Origin: Papio anubis
Lineage: Eukaryota > Chordata > Mammalia > Primates > Cercopithecidae
Direction of reading: 5' to 3'
NCBI RefSeq assembly: GCF_008728515.1
Contig: NC_044986.1
Location: forward strand, 51,758,855-51,822,854
Length of the DNA: 64,000 nucleotides
The notes under the pieces are model-generated. The model was not told the origin of the DNA. It worked only from the letters and a program-made list of their open reading frames with translations, and searched no databases. Below, one piece after another: positions 1 to 13,024 of this stretch. The first letter of the stretch is position 1; every line of letters begins with the position of its first letter. The translations under genes and the position numbers were made by a program.

Positions 1-465
1 GTCTACAGGTGTTCAGCTACAACTTCTATCCAAGACCTTCAGAGTGCTTGAGCTGCTGAACAAGATCCTGCGCAAATCTGCATTAAATCAAATAACTCAT
101 TTTACATCTAATTTTTATTTTATATGAAAATAATACACAGGGAATTGTTTTAAAACAACTGCAGAGTATTTTATTTATAAAAATAATGCATAATGCCTAT
201 GCATACAATTAGTGTGCATTACAAAAGTACTTATTTATTAGCTTTATACAATTTTTAAACCAAACATTATACATAACATTATCTACTATTGCCATAAATT
301 TGTTTTAAAGTTGTTAAAATTACTTAGAATATAACTCAAATGACCTAGTAATATCATGAGTTTCTATTCTCAGAATTTCTCCCTCACAGATTCCTGAAAT
401 GTTTTTCTCTCCATTTTACCTAACTTGAATAGAAATAGTCTTTTAGTATTGCTATAAGGTATTTG
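1..465. other. AT-rich unique sequence, no gene seen
   Basis: The first 90 bases are less AT-rich than what follows and contain an isolated CpG, but no splice sites frame a convincing exon. From about 95 onward it is A/T-rich with no recognisable repeat. Confidence 0.5.
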
Positions 466-716
466 TTATTTTTGTTGTTAACATTTTAATTGAAGTGTAA
501 TACATGTACAGATACATAAAAAAATATTATTGGTATAAACAAACCATCACAAAGTGAAAACACTTGTGTAACCCCCACACAGGTAAAGAAATAAAAGCAT
601 TAACAGTTCCCCCGAATTATCCCTTATGTCACCTCCCAGTGCCAACTCTCTGTCCAGACTCTATAACCATAGATTTCTTGTAAGCTTGCAAGTGTTATAA
701 CTGTATTTCACTTCTG
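466..716 (-). mobile_element. L1M 3'-end fragment, antisense
   Basis: The order of words here (a T-rich start, a run like 'cacaaagtgaaaacac', then 'gtgtaaccccca', a C-rich 'cacctcccagtgcc' stretch and 'accatagatttctt') matches the reverse complement of the 3' untranslated region of old mammalian L1 (L1M) elements. It is strongly diverged and has no coding capacity. Its boundaries and subfamily are uncertain. Confidence 0.55.
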
Positions 717-3700
717 ATTATGGCCCTATACTTCCACTTTACATCTCACACAGCACTTTGTAAGGCACATCACAGATCATCAAGTAGGACAAATACCACA
801 TCCCAAATAGAATCAAATGTATACCAGTATAGTCAATGGGCCTATTATTATTCTAAATTAATAATAAATAATTTCCTATAATTATTCAAACTTCACATTG
901 AATAATAGCTTTTTAAATTTTGAAAAGAAGTGTTGTATAACAACTTTTATTACATTAATATAATCAAAATACAGAATATAATCAAAATACAGTGTAGTAG
1001 AATTTTATTTTTAAAGAAGGATAATATGTAGAGACAATGATAAACTATTTTCAAAAGCAAATCATACATGGCCATTATAAATGACAAGCACTATAAGCCT
1101 AGCTGCGAAATATTAGCATTTCATATGTGAGAAATGAATAAAACTATGTTATGGAGAATAGTATCAGAGCATTATTTACCTTATCACAAGTAAAGGTAGT
1201 TAATAGGTTTGTTTTTACTAGTTTTAAAGTGAACCACTGACATTAAAATGAAAAATTGTGTTCCATGTTAATGCAATACAAATAATTCTCACAGAAAAAA
1301 ATCCTAGTGTGGAATTTTTTTTTCATAGACAGTTAACTGAACCAAAATTTCTGCCAGCAGAATTCAGTCTTACACATGTAGATGTGAAAGTGTACATCTC
1401 CTCCCAACACAGCTTTCTTTAGTAATGATATAATTTTCCTAATAAAGAAAAATGTTTATCTCTTCTCTTCTGTACAGTTCTCTTTTATATTTCAAAGTAC
1501 CAAAAGACTCTTACAAACATTGCACTCTCCAATTATCACTAAAAAGGTCTCCAAATGCCACCATAAGGAAACTATAAAACAGGCACTGATTATACTCCCA
1601 GACTCATAGAACTCTGTTGGCCATTAAGGACAAACCATTTTCCAATGAATTTAAGAGTTACAGTGAAAGAGATTCATGTGAACTTTCTACTCTCCTCCTT
1701 CAAATGTTTACAAACAAACATGTCCTATCATTTGTAAAATGGCCTGCTACATTTAGAAATCTGAATTAAATTTCTGTAATAATTTAGGTTATTGGGATAG
1801 ACTCTTAGGTACAGGAAAAAATTTTATAGTGTTTTTCCCCTCAGCCTGTAGAGGATATAATGAAGGAAAAAAAAAAAAATGCAGGAAAATGGCCAGGACA
1901 CAAAGCAGCACTTAATATGCACAATATTTTACAAACCAGTAATTTTTAGACTGGGAATGCTTGATGTTTTTTCCAACATTGTGAATGGACTTATCACACC
2001 CAATAACATCCTTCATACATTTGCACATCAATGAATCTGGTTATTTTCCTTCTGTCTTGGTTGTCTAACAGTGATAGCCTTAACTGATAGTGAATTAAAA
2101 TTATCTGTGGAGCTTTAAAAAATATATTCCTGAGTAACACACTGAGAAATTCTGACCCATAATTCTACACTGAAACCTAGAAAATCCCAGATGATTATGA
2201 CACCAGATATCCAAAAGTAAGCATTTTGAAAGCACTAAAACCTTCACCACTTATCAAAACGCAGTGGATTGTCATCTGTACATCAATGCAGTAACGAAAA
2301 AGAGTAATGTCACCATATAATATCAATGATCTTCAAACTTTCCCTTTTGTTGACATTGTATTTATTACTCACATTTCCAGCTTCAAGTCCTGTGACATAT
2401 TGGCCAGCTGTATTCCAGTGCCATTAATATACCCTTTTTAGTCAATGATGTTAGATTTTTGGGTTATTAATAGATAAAGACTAACATGTAAATATAAATG
2501 CTAACATATGAATAAGGGAAACGTAGGAAAATAAAGAGTAATTTTGTTGCAAAAATTTCATAAATACAAGTCCCATTTCACAGTTTTGTTTTAAGTATTA
2601 AGAAATATGCCTTCTTTGGTGAAAATTATTTTTAAAACAAATTCAGTAATTCATTTAAGATATTCTGGAAAGGTTATTTAGAAATGTTCTGGAAACGAGA
2701 GAATATATATTTTAAAAATAACTCAGGTGTTACCTAGGGAGTAACCTGAAAAATACTTTCACAAAACAAAGGTTAAGAAATTAATCTTTAGAAAGAAATT
2801 CAGGTAAAAGTACATGTCTAAAATGACCTTTGAAAACTGGGAAGTAAATAACTTTTCACATCATTAAACATTTTATATAAACTTATTTTACTATACCCAG
2901 GTTAGAAACATACAGGCTACAGTTTTCAAAACCAGATTAATGTGAAACCGTTGGATTTTTAGGAAAATCAGTCTGTTTCTCTACTATCACACCAAACAAA
3001 ACTTTGTCATCATAAGTGCTTAAGAATTAGCGGGAATAGCCAGAATGTATTTGTCCAAAAGTTGTCTGTATTTAAACTTTTAAACATGATAGGACAATAA
3101 AGATTTTTTATGAATGATAATATTTCTTCAGGAGTCTTAATTATAGTCTTCGAAAGAGTACAATTCTGAAATAGAATTATTTGAAGGCTGCTAAGATGTC
3201 CTGTTCCCAAACATGCCTCTTAATCCACTTAGTACATAAATAAATTACATGAAGAGAGTACCACATGTTTGCCTTAAGACAAACATCTTACCTGGTACAT
3301 TTTAAAACCAATTATTTCAAGGAAATACCATAGCAAACTTGTGGAAAGAGGAGAGCAGCCTGTTTTTCCAAGATGCCAATAACTGACACTTATCAAATTT
3401 CTTGAATTTGGATTCATTTTGGGGAGAATAGAAAAAAGAAAGTAGCATGGTTAGTAAAATAAGAAAATAACCCAACATTATTACAGTCATAGCATTTGCT
3501 AGTAATAGAGACTGCCCCAGTTTAAGATTAATTTTTCAATTAAAATATTAAATGTCATTTTATGATTTTTTAGTCTGGGAGGAAAGTCAGGAGACTTTTA
3601 TTAATAGTCATTAATTGACAAAGCTTCTACAGTTGTGCTTTTTATTTAATATTATAACACATTAACCACAGACATCCTTTGATTTTCTGTCATATTTTCA

Positions 3701-4105
3701 GTGCTCTGTCTGTACATGTTTTCTCAAGAGTAGCAACATTTGTGAATTTATTTTAACAATTCATGATTTTGTCAGCATTTAAAGGCTTACTGTTCCAAGA
3801 GGACATTATAACAAAGCACTGAAGAACAGGGAACTTCAGTTTAGCTGGAGATTTATACTGGAATACCATTGTTGTCCCTTATTTACTGATTTATACACTG
3901 TTCATCAGTGAAATTGAATAAGATTAGCTATTTTATACAGTTATTATAAGGATGAATTAAAATAATTTTGAAATATTAGAAACTATGTATTTGATATAAA
4001 AATTGTATATATTATTTTTAAAATATTTATTCATAATAGTTTTAAAACTTTTGTTTAGCCTAATCTGGAAGCCATTTTCCAGAAAATAAATGTGAGGCAT
4101 CATGT
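717..4105. other. AT-rich sequence without recognisable gene or repeat
   Basis: This is low-GC, CpG-poor DNA with short A or T runs (for example A13 near 1867). A short tandem duplication of an 18-19-base unit containing 'ataatcaaaatacag' lies near 958-995. Open frames are short and look random. I see no Alu, LTR or exon. Confidence 0.5.
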
Positions 4106-4109
4106 TTAG

Positions 4110-4300
4110 TAAAATGTGTAGAATCGAATTGACCTGTATTGAAAACTCAGCTTTGTCACTTAGTTGAGAAATGTGTCATACATCTATAAACTCCAGTGTC
4201 CACATGGCATACCTGAGCATACCAAGCCCTTGCTGAGATATGTAATTAAAAGATATGAAATCAGTGCTCAGGAGTATGCAGGCACCCAAGCAATAGTAAT
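4110..4300 (+). repeat. MIR SINE fragment
   Basis: A weak but ordered match to the MIR core: 'cagctttgtcactta' followed at the expected spacing by a region like the MIR 'taaaatg/tacct' part, and then a 'ttaaaagatatgaaat' segment corresponding to the MIR 'attaaatgag' part. It is very diverged, and the ends are approximate. Confidence 0.5.
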
Positions 4301-5109
4301 TAACTATTTATGTGATATTTAGAAGTTAAAATTGAAATAACTTTGTGAGAAATGATACGTGTGGGATAAAAAGAAGGATGTATAAATTTTGGTTTACATA
4401 ACAGGATAGACAGTGATGTCATTCATGGAAACATTGTGAAAGAGTCAGGTTTAGAGAATTCTGGGAAGATGATGGAAAAGCAAGCACTGGAAATCTCTTT
4501 ACATATAAGTAATAATTACACTGGCAAAATCTCTCTGATACAACTATTTTGGAATTCTTGAATTTAGTGAAACTTACAACTTCCAGGAGAAAGTGTGGAT
4601 AATAAATTTTAGTTAATTTCAGCTGTTAGCTCAGGAGCAGCTATCCATCCCCACCCCTAATCCCAAGACAGGGAGCTTTGCAAGTATTTCTGCTGCAGCT
4701 TGCCTCTAGCTTGCAAAAACTACCATGAGCAAAAATGACCACACCCTTCAGTTATCAAGGATCTGTGCTCTGATGGTTGATTGCTGCTTCTGAGCACAAT
4801 GGGAGAGACAAAGAGGTGGTAGCCATTGTTGTTGCACTCCCTTCTGTTCTAAAACCCACTCTTCCTGGCTAATGTGACTTCCAAGAGACTTAAAAGGCTG
4901 TTTCCCCCACTCCATTTTTCCTTTACCCCTTTGAGAATCAAACACTGAAGAATAGTATATTTCCAGAGCAACTGCAAACATGAAGGAAATTAGAAAGTTT
5001 CAGTGTATCATCAAGAAATGGTGCAGGTTCATAAAATACTAATAAAAGACTTGAAGTTTACAACTCAGGCTGACCTTCAGCACAGACACAGTCTGCAACA
5101 ATATAAACA

Positions 5110-5480
5110 AAATAATAACAAAAACAGCAAGCCCTAGGGAAGGGAGAAAATCTGATTTCAAGATTTACCATTTAATTAAATTCAGATGTCCAGTTTTCAA
5201 CAAATCATCACAAGGCACACACAGGAACAAGAAAGTATAATTCATTTAAAGAAAACAGATAAAGCAAAATAAAGTCACCAAGAAAGATCTGATGGTGGAT
5301 CTACTAGATAAATACTTTAAAATAACCATTATAATGATGTCCAACAAACTAAAGGAAGACATAGAGAAAGTCAAGGAAACAATGGATGAACAAAATGAAA
5401 ATATCAATAGAGACAGAAAGGCTAAAAATGAACAAAAAAAATTCAGGAGCTGAAAATTACAACTGAATGAAAATTCCATA
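5110..5480 (+). pseudogene. L1 ORF1-like remnant
   Basis: The part 'acatagagaaagtcaagg...gatgaacaaaatgaaaatatcaatagag' lies in the ORF1 coiled-coil region of old L1s. The frame is not continuous. The 77-residue open frame on the opposite strand (5246-5479) is an antisense shadow. Confidence 0.6.
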
Positions 5481-6139
5481 ACCTATCCCCCAGAGAATAT
5501 ATAAATGATTCTCATACATAAACTAAGGTAGTTCATTAACTGCTATAAATGCTCAAGGAAATCCTGCAGCTTAAAATAAAAGGACATTAGATAGTAACTC
5601 AAAGCTATATGAATAAGTATCTCAGTAAAGGCAAATGCATGGACAATATAAAAGCTAGTGTTACTGTAACATTGGTTTGTAACTTCAGTTTATCTTTTCC
5701 ACATACTTTAAGAGACCAATATATTAAACAATTATTAAAGTTCCTATTATTATAAATTTGGTTTGTACTTCTACATTTTGTTTTCTACATAATGGAGAAT
5801 ACTAATGTATTAAAAATTATTACTTTATGTTTTTGAATGCACAATGTATACAGACATAATTTTGTCACATTAATAACTGAAAAAAATGTGACTGAAGATG
5901 TTATAGGAGCTGAGTTTTTGTATATTATTGAACTTTAATATACATTCAAATTAGAGTATTATAATTTTAGAGTGTTGACTGTTAATACTCATGGTACCGT
6001 CAAAGAAAATAATTATAGAATATACATTAAAACACATATGAAAGGAATTTAAATTTTTACTACAAAATATAAATTCAATACTAAAAAAGACAGTAATACA
6101 AGAAATTCATATAAAAGCTACACAGCATCTAGAAAATAA

Positions 6140-9100
6140 ATAACAAAATGACAGGTATAGTTATCTTCTTCTTAACAATTACTTTAATTTTAAATGGCAA
6201 AGCCCTTCAAACAAAAGACTGATACCGGCAGCATGGATTATGGCCATGATCCAACTATATACTATCTAAAAGAGACTCACTCTATATCTGAATACACAAA
6301 CAGACTGAAAGTGAAAGGATAGAAAAAGATGCACCATGTAAACAGTAACCATAAGAGTACTGGCATGGTTATACTAATACCAGATAAAATAGACTTTAAA
6401 TAACTGTTAAAAGTTACAAGAGGCAAAGGAGGACATTATTAGTAAAAGGTTCAATATTCCAAGAAGCTATAACAAATATCAACGTGTACATAACAGACCA
6501 TTAGAAGGAAATTTTGATATAACTGAAGGAAAAATAAATGGTTCTACAATAATAATTGAAGACTTCAAAATCTACCCTTATTAATGGATAAAACAATCAG
6601 AAGATAAGTAAAGAAATAAATAACAACAGAGGGCTTAAAAAACACAATAAACCTACAAGATGTAAGAGATATTTACAGAATATTCTACCCCACAACAGAA
6701 TATGCATTCTTCTCCAGTGCACATGGAACCTTTTCCAGGACGGATTATGTGTTAGGCCACAAATTACATCTCAATAGGTTTAAAAGATATCATATGAAGT
6801 ATCTTTACCAACTACAACAAAATTAAGTTAGAAATTAGTAACAAAAGAAAAAGTGGAAAAATCAAAAAATTTGTGGAAATTAAACAAATATTTCTAAATT
6901 ACCAATTGATCAAAGAAGAAATAACAGGGGAAATGTACAAGTATTTAGCGATAAATGAAAACTAAAACACAACATGGCAATATTTATGAGGCAGAGAAAA
7001 AGCAGTGCTAAGAGAGAAATGTATAGGTATAAATGCTTACATTAAAAAGTAAGAAATATTTTCTTTTAATTTAGAAAAAGATCTCAAATCAACCACTTTA
7101 CAACTTAAACCAGAAAAAACAAACTGAAGGCAAGTAGAAGAAAGGAGATAATAAAGACTAGAGCAGAGATAGACAAAATAGATGATAGAAAAACAATGAA
7201 ACCAAAAGCTGGTTGCTTGAAAAGATCAACAACATTAGTAAACTTTTGGCTAGACGGACTAAGAGAAAAAGAGAGAAGACTCAAATTACTAAAATGAGAA
7301 ATGAAAATGGTGACTTGGCTATCAATTCTACAGAAATAAAAATGACTATAAGAGAGCACTATTAAAAACTGTGTGCTTAGAAATCTGATAACACATGAAA
7401 TGGAAAAATTCCTAGAGATACAAAACTTATCAAGACTAAATAATGATAAAATAAAAATGTAAATAGACTGATAACTAGTAAGAGATTGAATCAGTAATAA
7501 AATATCTCCCGACATCAAAAGCCCTGGACCTGATGGCATCACCAGTGAATTCCACAAAACATTTAAAGAGCTAGCATCGATCTTTTTCAAACTTTTCCAA
7601 AAATGTTGTCATAAGGGAACATTTCTAAAACTCATTCTGTAAGACAGCATTACCCTAATACCATACACATATCCTTTGTAAACAATGATGCAAAAATTCT
7701 CAAAAAATTACTAGCAAAACAAGTTAATAAGCAGCAGATTAAAATGACTATAGACCAAGAGCAAAAGAGATTTATTAATACTAATGGAAATCAAAGATAT
7801 TTCAACATACAAAAATTGTCAAATGTAATATACCATATTAACAATGAAGGGTAAGAATCACATGTTATCTCAATTGATGCATAAATAGCATTTGGCAAAA
7901 TTTTACACCTTTTCATGATTAAAAAAAAAAAAAAAAAACACTCAACAAAGTAGAAATATAAGGAAACCACCTTAACCTAATAAAATTTCATATGTAAAAG
8001 TCCCATATAAAACATCATAGTCAATCATGAAAAACTTAGAGTTTTCCCTCTATGATAAGCAACAAGGCAAGGATGCCTGAGCTTACTACTATTCAATATA
8101 GTACTAAAAGATCTGGCCAGAAAAAAATATGTAAGAAAAAGAAAAATAAAAGGCACAAAATTGGAAAGGAAGAAGTCAAATTATCTTTGTTTACAGATAA
8201 TACAATCTTATTTACAGAAAATGATAAAGATTCCACTAAAAATAGCAGAACCAATAAATTGGGTCACCACATAAAATCAAGTACATATCTATACAATAAC
8301 AAAGAATAATCCAAAAACAAAATTAATAAAATAATTTAATTTGCAATAGCATCATAAACTACTTTTTATTTAACCAAGAAAATAAATGATCTGTCCTATA
8401 AAAGCTATAAAACATTCCAAAAGAAATTAAAGAATATAAAAATGAATGGAAAGGCATTGCATGTTCATGATTGGAAGACTTAACATTGTTATAATGTCAA
8501 CACCACAGATTCAGAGCAAATCTATAGAAAATGCAATCCCTATCAAAATCCCAATGATATCTTAAAGCAGAAATACAAAAAAACTCATCCTAAAATTCAT
8601 ATGGAATCTCAAAGGACTCCAAATAGCTAAATTGATCCTGGAAAAGAATAAGCTAGAACACTCAGACTCCTGATTTCCAAACTTACTATAAAGCTACAGT
8701 AATCAAAACACTGTGGTACTGGCATGAAGACAGACATATGGACCGGTGTAATAGGAAAGGTTGCCTAGAAGTAAAGTCTCACATACATGGTCAAATGATT
8801 TTAAATTATGGTGTCAAGAGTATTCAATGGGGAAAAGGTAGTATTTTCAATAAATGTTGCAGGGAAAATGAGCTATCCATATGCAAAATAATAAAGTTGG
8901 ATTCTTAACACCATATACAAAAATTTAGTCAAAATGGATCCATGACCTAAATGGAAGACCTAAAACTATAAACTCTTACAAGAAAGATAAGTTTTAATAC
9001 TTCAGATTTGGCAAATAATAAGATACCTGATGTTCACACAACAAAATTAAAAAGAGGCAAACGAGCTTAATAAAAAGTAAAAAAAAAAAAAAAAAAAAGA

Positions 9101-9960
9101 AGTAAAAATGCATGCCTCAAAAGAAAATTATCACTAGAGTCAAAGGCAATTTACCTAATAGAAGAAAATATTTGCAGAATGTATATCTAGTAAGGGATTA
9201 ATATTCAGAATATACAGAGGACTCCTAAAGCTCAATAACAAAAAACAAGCAACCTGATTCAAAAATGGTCAAAACACTTGACTAGACATTTATCCAAAGA
9301 AGATATACAAATGGCAAATAAACACTTGAAAACATGCTCAACATCACTAATCATTAGGAAAATGCAAATAAAAACTACAATGAGATTATTTTGTAGTTCA
9401 TAAGCATGATGACCAGGTGTTCACATGCAGGTGCAAGATGTGCCACCCTCGAACCTTGTTACCACATCAGCACATTACCCATCAGACATAAAAAAAAAAC
9501 ACTACAATGAGATACCAGCTCATACCCATTTAGGATGGTATTTATCAAAATAAATCAGAAAATAATGATTTGGCAAGATTGTAAAGAACATAAAACCCTT
9601 GTGCACTGTTAGTGGGAATAAATATAAAATGGTGAAACTGTTGTGAAAAATAGTATGGTGAATCCTCGAAAATTCAACGTGAAATTACCATATGATTCTG
9701 CAATTCCATTTCCAGGTATGTACCCAATAGTTTCTTAAATATGTATTTTTATACCCATGTTGTTAACAGCATTACTAATAATAGCTAAAATTTAGAAGCA
9801 ACTCAAGATTCTATCAACAGTAGAATGGATAAGCAAAATGTGGTTTTTGTATGCAATAAAATATTATTCAACCTTAAGAAGGGAGAAAATTCTAATATAT
9901 GCTACAACATGTGTGAACCTTGAGGGTGTTCTATCAAGTAAAATAAGCCAGTCACAGAAA
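6140..9960 (+). pseudogene. L1 ORF2-like remnant (endonuclease and reverse transcriptase)
   Basis: Ordered ORF2 landmarks can be read on the + strand. They are the endonuclease segment around 6690-6770 ('acatggaaccttttccagga'), the RT entry 'ggacctgatggcatcacc' near 7525, the catalytic region near 8190-8210 and C-terminal motifs at 9240-9350 and 9510-9960. In the open stretch 8052-8309 the catalytic FADD motif reads F-T-D-N, so two positions including one aspartate are changed. Many stops and indels remove any activity. The 161-residue minus-strand frame at 7105-7590 is the antisense of this region. Confidence 0.75.
9384..9499 (+). pseudogene. SNORD13P: U13 snoRNA (SNORD13) retropseudogene
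   Basis: About 105 bases match U13 C/D-box snoRNA from its 5' end ('ttttgtagttcat') through the C-box-like 'atgatgacc', 'gatgtgccaccct', 'gaaccttgttac' and 'gcacattacccatcaga' at its 3' end. An A run of about 11 follows (9488-9499). Perfect 13-bp direct repeats 'actacaatgagat' flank it at 9374-9386 and 9501-9513, the hallmark of L1-mediated retroposition. The repeat is L1 sequence, so the host L1M was already present. Several substitutions, and the lack of any promoter, argue against function. Recognition is from memory of U13 and is strong along the whole length. Confidence 0.9.
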
Positions 9961-10230
9961 GGCAAATACTCTATTATTCTACTTATATGAGGTACTCGGT
10001 GTAGTCAAAATCCTCAGAACAGACAGTGAAATAACGGTTGCCAGGGGCTAAGGGAGGGAAAATTTTTCAGTTTTAAAGATTGTAAGAGTTCTGGGGATGG
10101 ACAATAATGATGACTGAACAATAATATAAATGTAATTAGTGATAATTACATTATGTGTATTTTTACCAAAATACAAAATTGGAGAATATAAACAAATAAA
10201 AATAAATACATATAAACCAAACCAAACAAA

Positions 10231-12644
10231 ACCCTGGTTTAAAAGAGCAGAATTATGAGTTTGGTTTTGAACAAGCTAATTGGACATGTTATCGGGACAT
10301 CCAAAAGAGGATGTCAAGTATCTAATGAAATATAGTTAGTTTAATGCCAGTTACTAACGCTATTGTCATTCAAGGATTCCACGCTTAGAAGTTGGAACAG
10401 AAAATGTAATTTTTTGAGTCATCTGCACAGGGCCTTGATCACTAGGGATGCTCTGGAGATAAAAAAAAAATCTCACATTATTCATCACTGAGCAAAGATA
10501 GCCAGGTCTTAAAGCCATGCCCTCGCTGCATCTGTCACTGCATGCAGGATCTTGGGAGGGGTAACTTTGAGAAGGCAGCTGTCTGATGCTAGTTGAAATC
10601 TCTGAGAGGGAATGGTGGAGACAGTGGTGTTGCTGAGAGAGAAAGAATGTTTGTAGAAAGCACTCCTTAATGCTGGGACAACACGTCCTCCTTTGAAGAG
10701 GTAATAAGGCGACAAATCACTTTGTCCACAATTCTCCTAGTTATGCATCACCACATCTACCGTACTCCCATGTAATATGTTTAACTTGGTCCCTCCTAAG
10801 CTACTAATGACCTGGATCTATAAGATACACCTTTAAGAATGACTACTATAAATATTCATTTAAAAGATGTATATGGTTTATGGACCATGAAGATAGTAAA
10901 ATTACCTATGCAATAAGATGCTTCAATGCTTTCAAAAGTATCAAACAAGGTGTGATAGACCTTTTACTGAAGATAGAAATGCAGCAAGATAAACCTTTAG
11001 CTTTCCAGGTCATATATAAACATCTGTTATAAGTTACCTATATTTAGTGTTATGCTCATCCATACTCTGTCCACTTCTAGGATAACAAAGGTCAAAAAAT
11101 GTTCATTTAATCAGGTGTGGAAAGGTTAATTACTTAAAAAATAAATTTTAAAAACAATCAAAACAAACAGAAATTTCCAAATTGTATCAAATACTCACAG
11201 AACTCATCCTTGATTTCTCAAAGAATTTTCTCAAAAAAATAACAGAAATAACAATTTCAAGTGAAATATCATGATGAGAATATCTTCAGAATATTTTACT
11301 GTGTTTCTAAGGAAATGTGAGTCTTTCTACATTACTGAAAGTGGTCTTAGTTTTATCCAAATAAGCTATTTTCAGAAATAAGAAAACATAAAGCTCAGTA
11401 AAACACTGCAATAAAAAGTATGATATTTAATGTAAAATCATTCAGAGTAATCATGTGAACATGGTTCTATTTCTGTCTATGTCTGTACATCATCACCCTA
11501 ATGCCAGTATATTTATTTTAAACTAAATATTGGTCTCCTGAGGCAGAGAGAATACAATAATAATAATTTAGAAAAAAATTTACATTTTAACACTGCCATT
11601 TTATCATAATAGTGCTATTTTTCCCTACATAATGCAAAAACAAAGACAACTCCAAAAGGCATATTTGTGTCTTAAATTGGGGCAAAATAGAACTTTTTTC
11701 CCTCAAATATGGGACACTAAGAAGAGCTTTCATCCTAAATTCTTACAGTTAGTTGAATTGTTTACACCAATATTACATTTATAAATAGCTTCTCTTGTTT
11801 CTTAAAAATACTAGAATTTCATGTTGCATTTTTTGACAGCTTTATCATCTGTAATAGCCATGTTTAGAAAAGACCTGGCAGGTGAACAAATACAGCCACC
11901 AAGAAGTAGAAAGATATACACTATTAAGAGGTTCTTAGACAATTTTTACAAAGAAAAATATTTTATAAAAGACAACGCTGTTTTCTTCACATATTAGAGT
12001 TAGTCTTCATAGGTGTCTAACACAATACTGGATGATTCTAAGCATAGTTTTCCACTTAAATATTAATAGAAATAATTTATTACAAAAATATTCATTTATT
12101 ATAAAATTTAAGTTAGAAAGATGTTTGCTGATTTCTGATATGAAATTTTGAGGCTCAGGAACCAATTATTTTTCTTTGAGAACACATCTCTGAAATTACA
12201 GTGTCAGTCAATGAGAAATATGGCTTGATATTCAAAGAGCATAAAATCTGATTTATATATGACTTCTAAGAATGCCTTTTTGTATAAAGTAATATATATT
12301 TACTTATTCTAGGAATGCAGTGATTTACACTATAATGAAGGATTTACTATGCAATATCTACCATATCTTTGCCTATATACACAAAGGCAAAGTTGAAAAT
12401 ATTTTCAAATGCTATTGATTTCCATCCAGACTCAATGAAAACCCTGACTTTCTGAAAACAGACTTATTATCACTACTTCCTTATTATCTGTTATACACTA
12501 TTTCTTCTTACAAATGTTGTCGTCTGTTTAACTTGGCATTAGCAAAGGCAATAATCATTACTTTTAGTTGTTCGCCATGTTAAAACTTTTTTTTTAAGGT
12601 CACTATTATAAAAGCAATATCAAAAGCAAAATTCCCTAAATATA
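10231..12644. other. AT-rich sequence, nothing recognised
   Basis: A slightly GC-richer patch at 10490-10730 gives a 68-residue minus-strand frame without family features. The rest is A/T-rich and CpG-poor. No exon-like block or known repeat was recognised. Confidence 0.45.
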
Positions 12645-13024
12645 GGATATAGTTTGGATGTTTTCTCCCCTCCAAATCTCATGTTGAACTGTGAGTCCTG
12701 GTGGGAGGTGTTTGGATCATGGCAAGTGGCTCCCTAATGAATACCTTCGTGCCTTCCCTGCAGTAATGAGTTCATGTGAGAGTTGATTTTTAAAGGGCCT
12801 GACACCTCACCACTCACTCTCTTGCTCTCTCTTTTGCCATGTGATACACAGGCTCCCACTTTGCCTTTCACCATGATTGGAAGTTTCCTGAGGCCTCACC
12901 AGGAGCAGATACTGGCACCATATTTCTTATACAGCCTGCAGAACTGTGAGCTAAATAAACCTCTTTTCTTTATAAATTATGCAGTCCCAGGTATTCCTTA
13001 TAGCAACTCAAATGGATTAACACA
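12645..13024 (+). mobile_element. Solitary ERVL-MaLR LTR, MST type
   Basis: The whole 380 bp follows the MST LTR plan: 'atatagtttggatg' at the 5' end, 'ccaaatctcatgttgaa', 'gggaggtgtttggatcatgg', 'gccatgtgat', 'gaagtttcctgaggcctc', 'cagcctgcagaactgtgag', a polyadenylation signal in 'aaataaacctctttt' (about 12953) and 'ggattaacaca' at the 3' end. Imperfect 5-bp duplications 'atata'/'atatt' flank it. There is no internal retroviral sequence on either side, so it is a solo LTR. The 88-residue frame inside it is not a gene. Confidence 0.9.

Larger units (their letters stand above)
4455..10230 (+). mobile_element. Near full-length, degraded L1M LINE
   Basis: The element reads in L1 order on the + strand. 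The 5' UTR start is recognisable by 'ctgggaagatgatgg' at about 4460. An ORF1-like stretch follows at about 5110-5480, then endonuclease-like sequence (about 6140-6900), reverse-transcriptase-like sequence (about 7490-8300), the ORF2 C-terminal part (8600-9900) and an L1M-type 3' UTR ('ggttgccaggggctaagg' near 10038) ending in an A-rich tail. It is about 5.8 kb, close to the usual 6 kb. Both ORFs are broken many times by stops and frameshifts, so it is immobile. Internal A runs (7921-7938 and 9080-9099) look like later expansions. A U13 retropseudogene interrupts it at 9384-9499. Confidence 0.85.

Noticed and set aside
7105..7590. 161-codon minus-strand open frame
   Set aside because: It is the antisense of L1 ORF2-like sequence; A-rich L1 sense strands leave long antisense frames.
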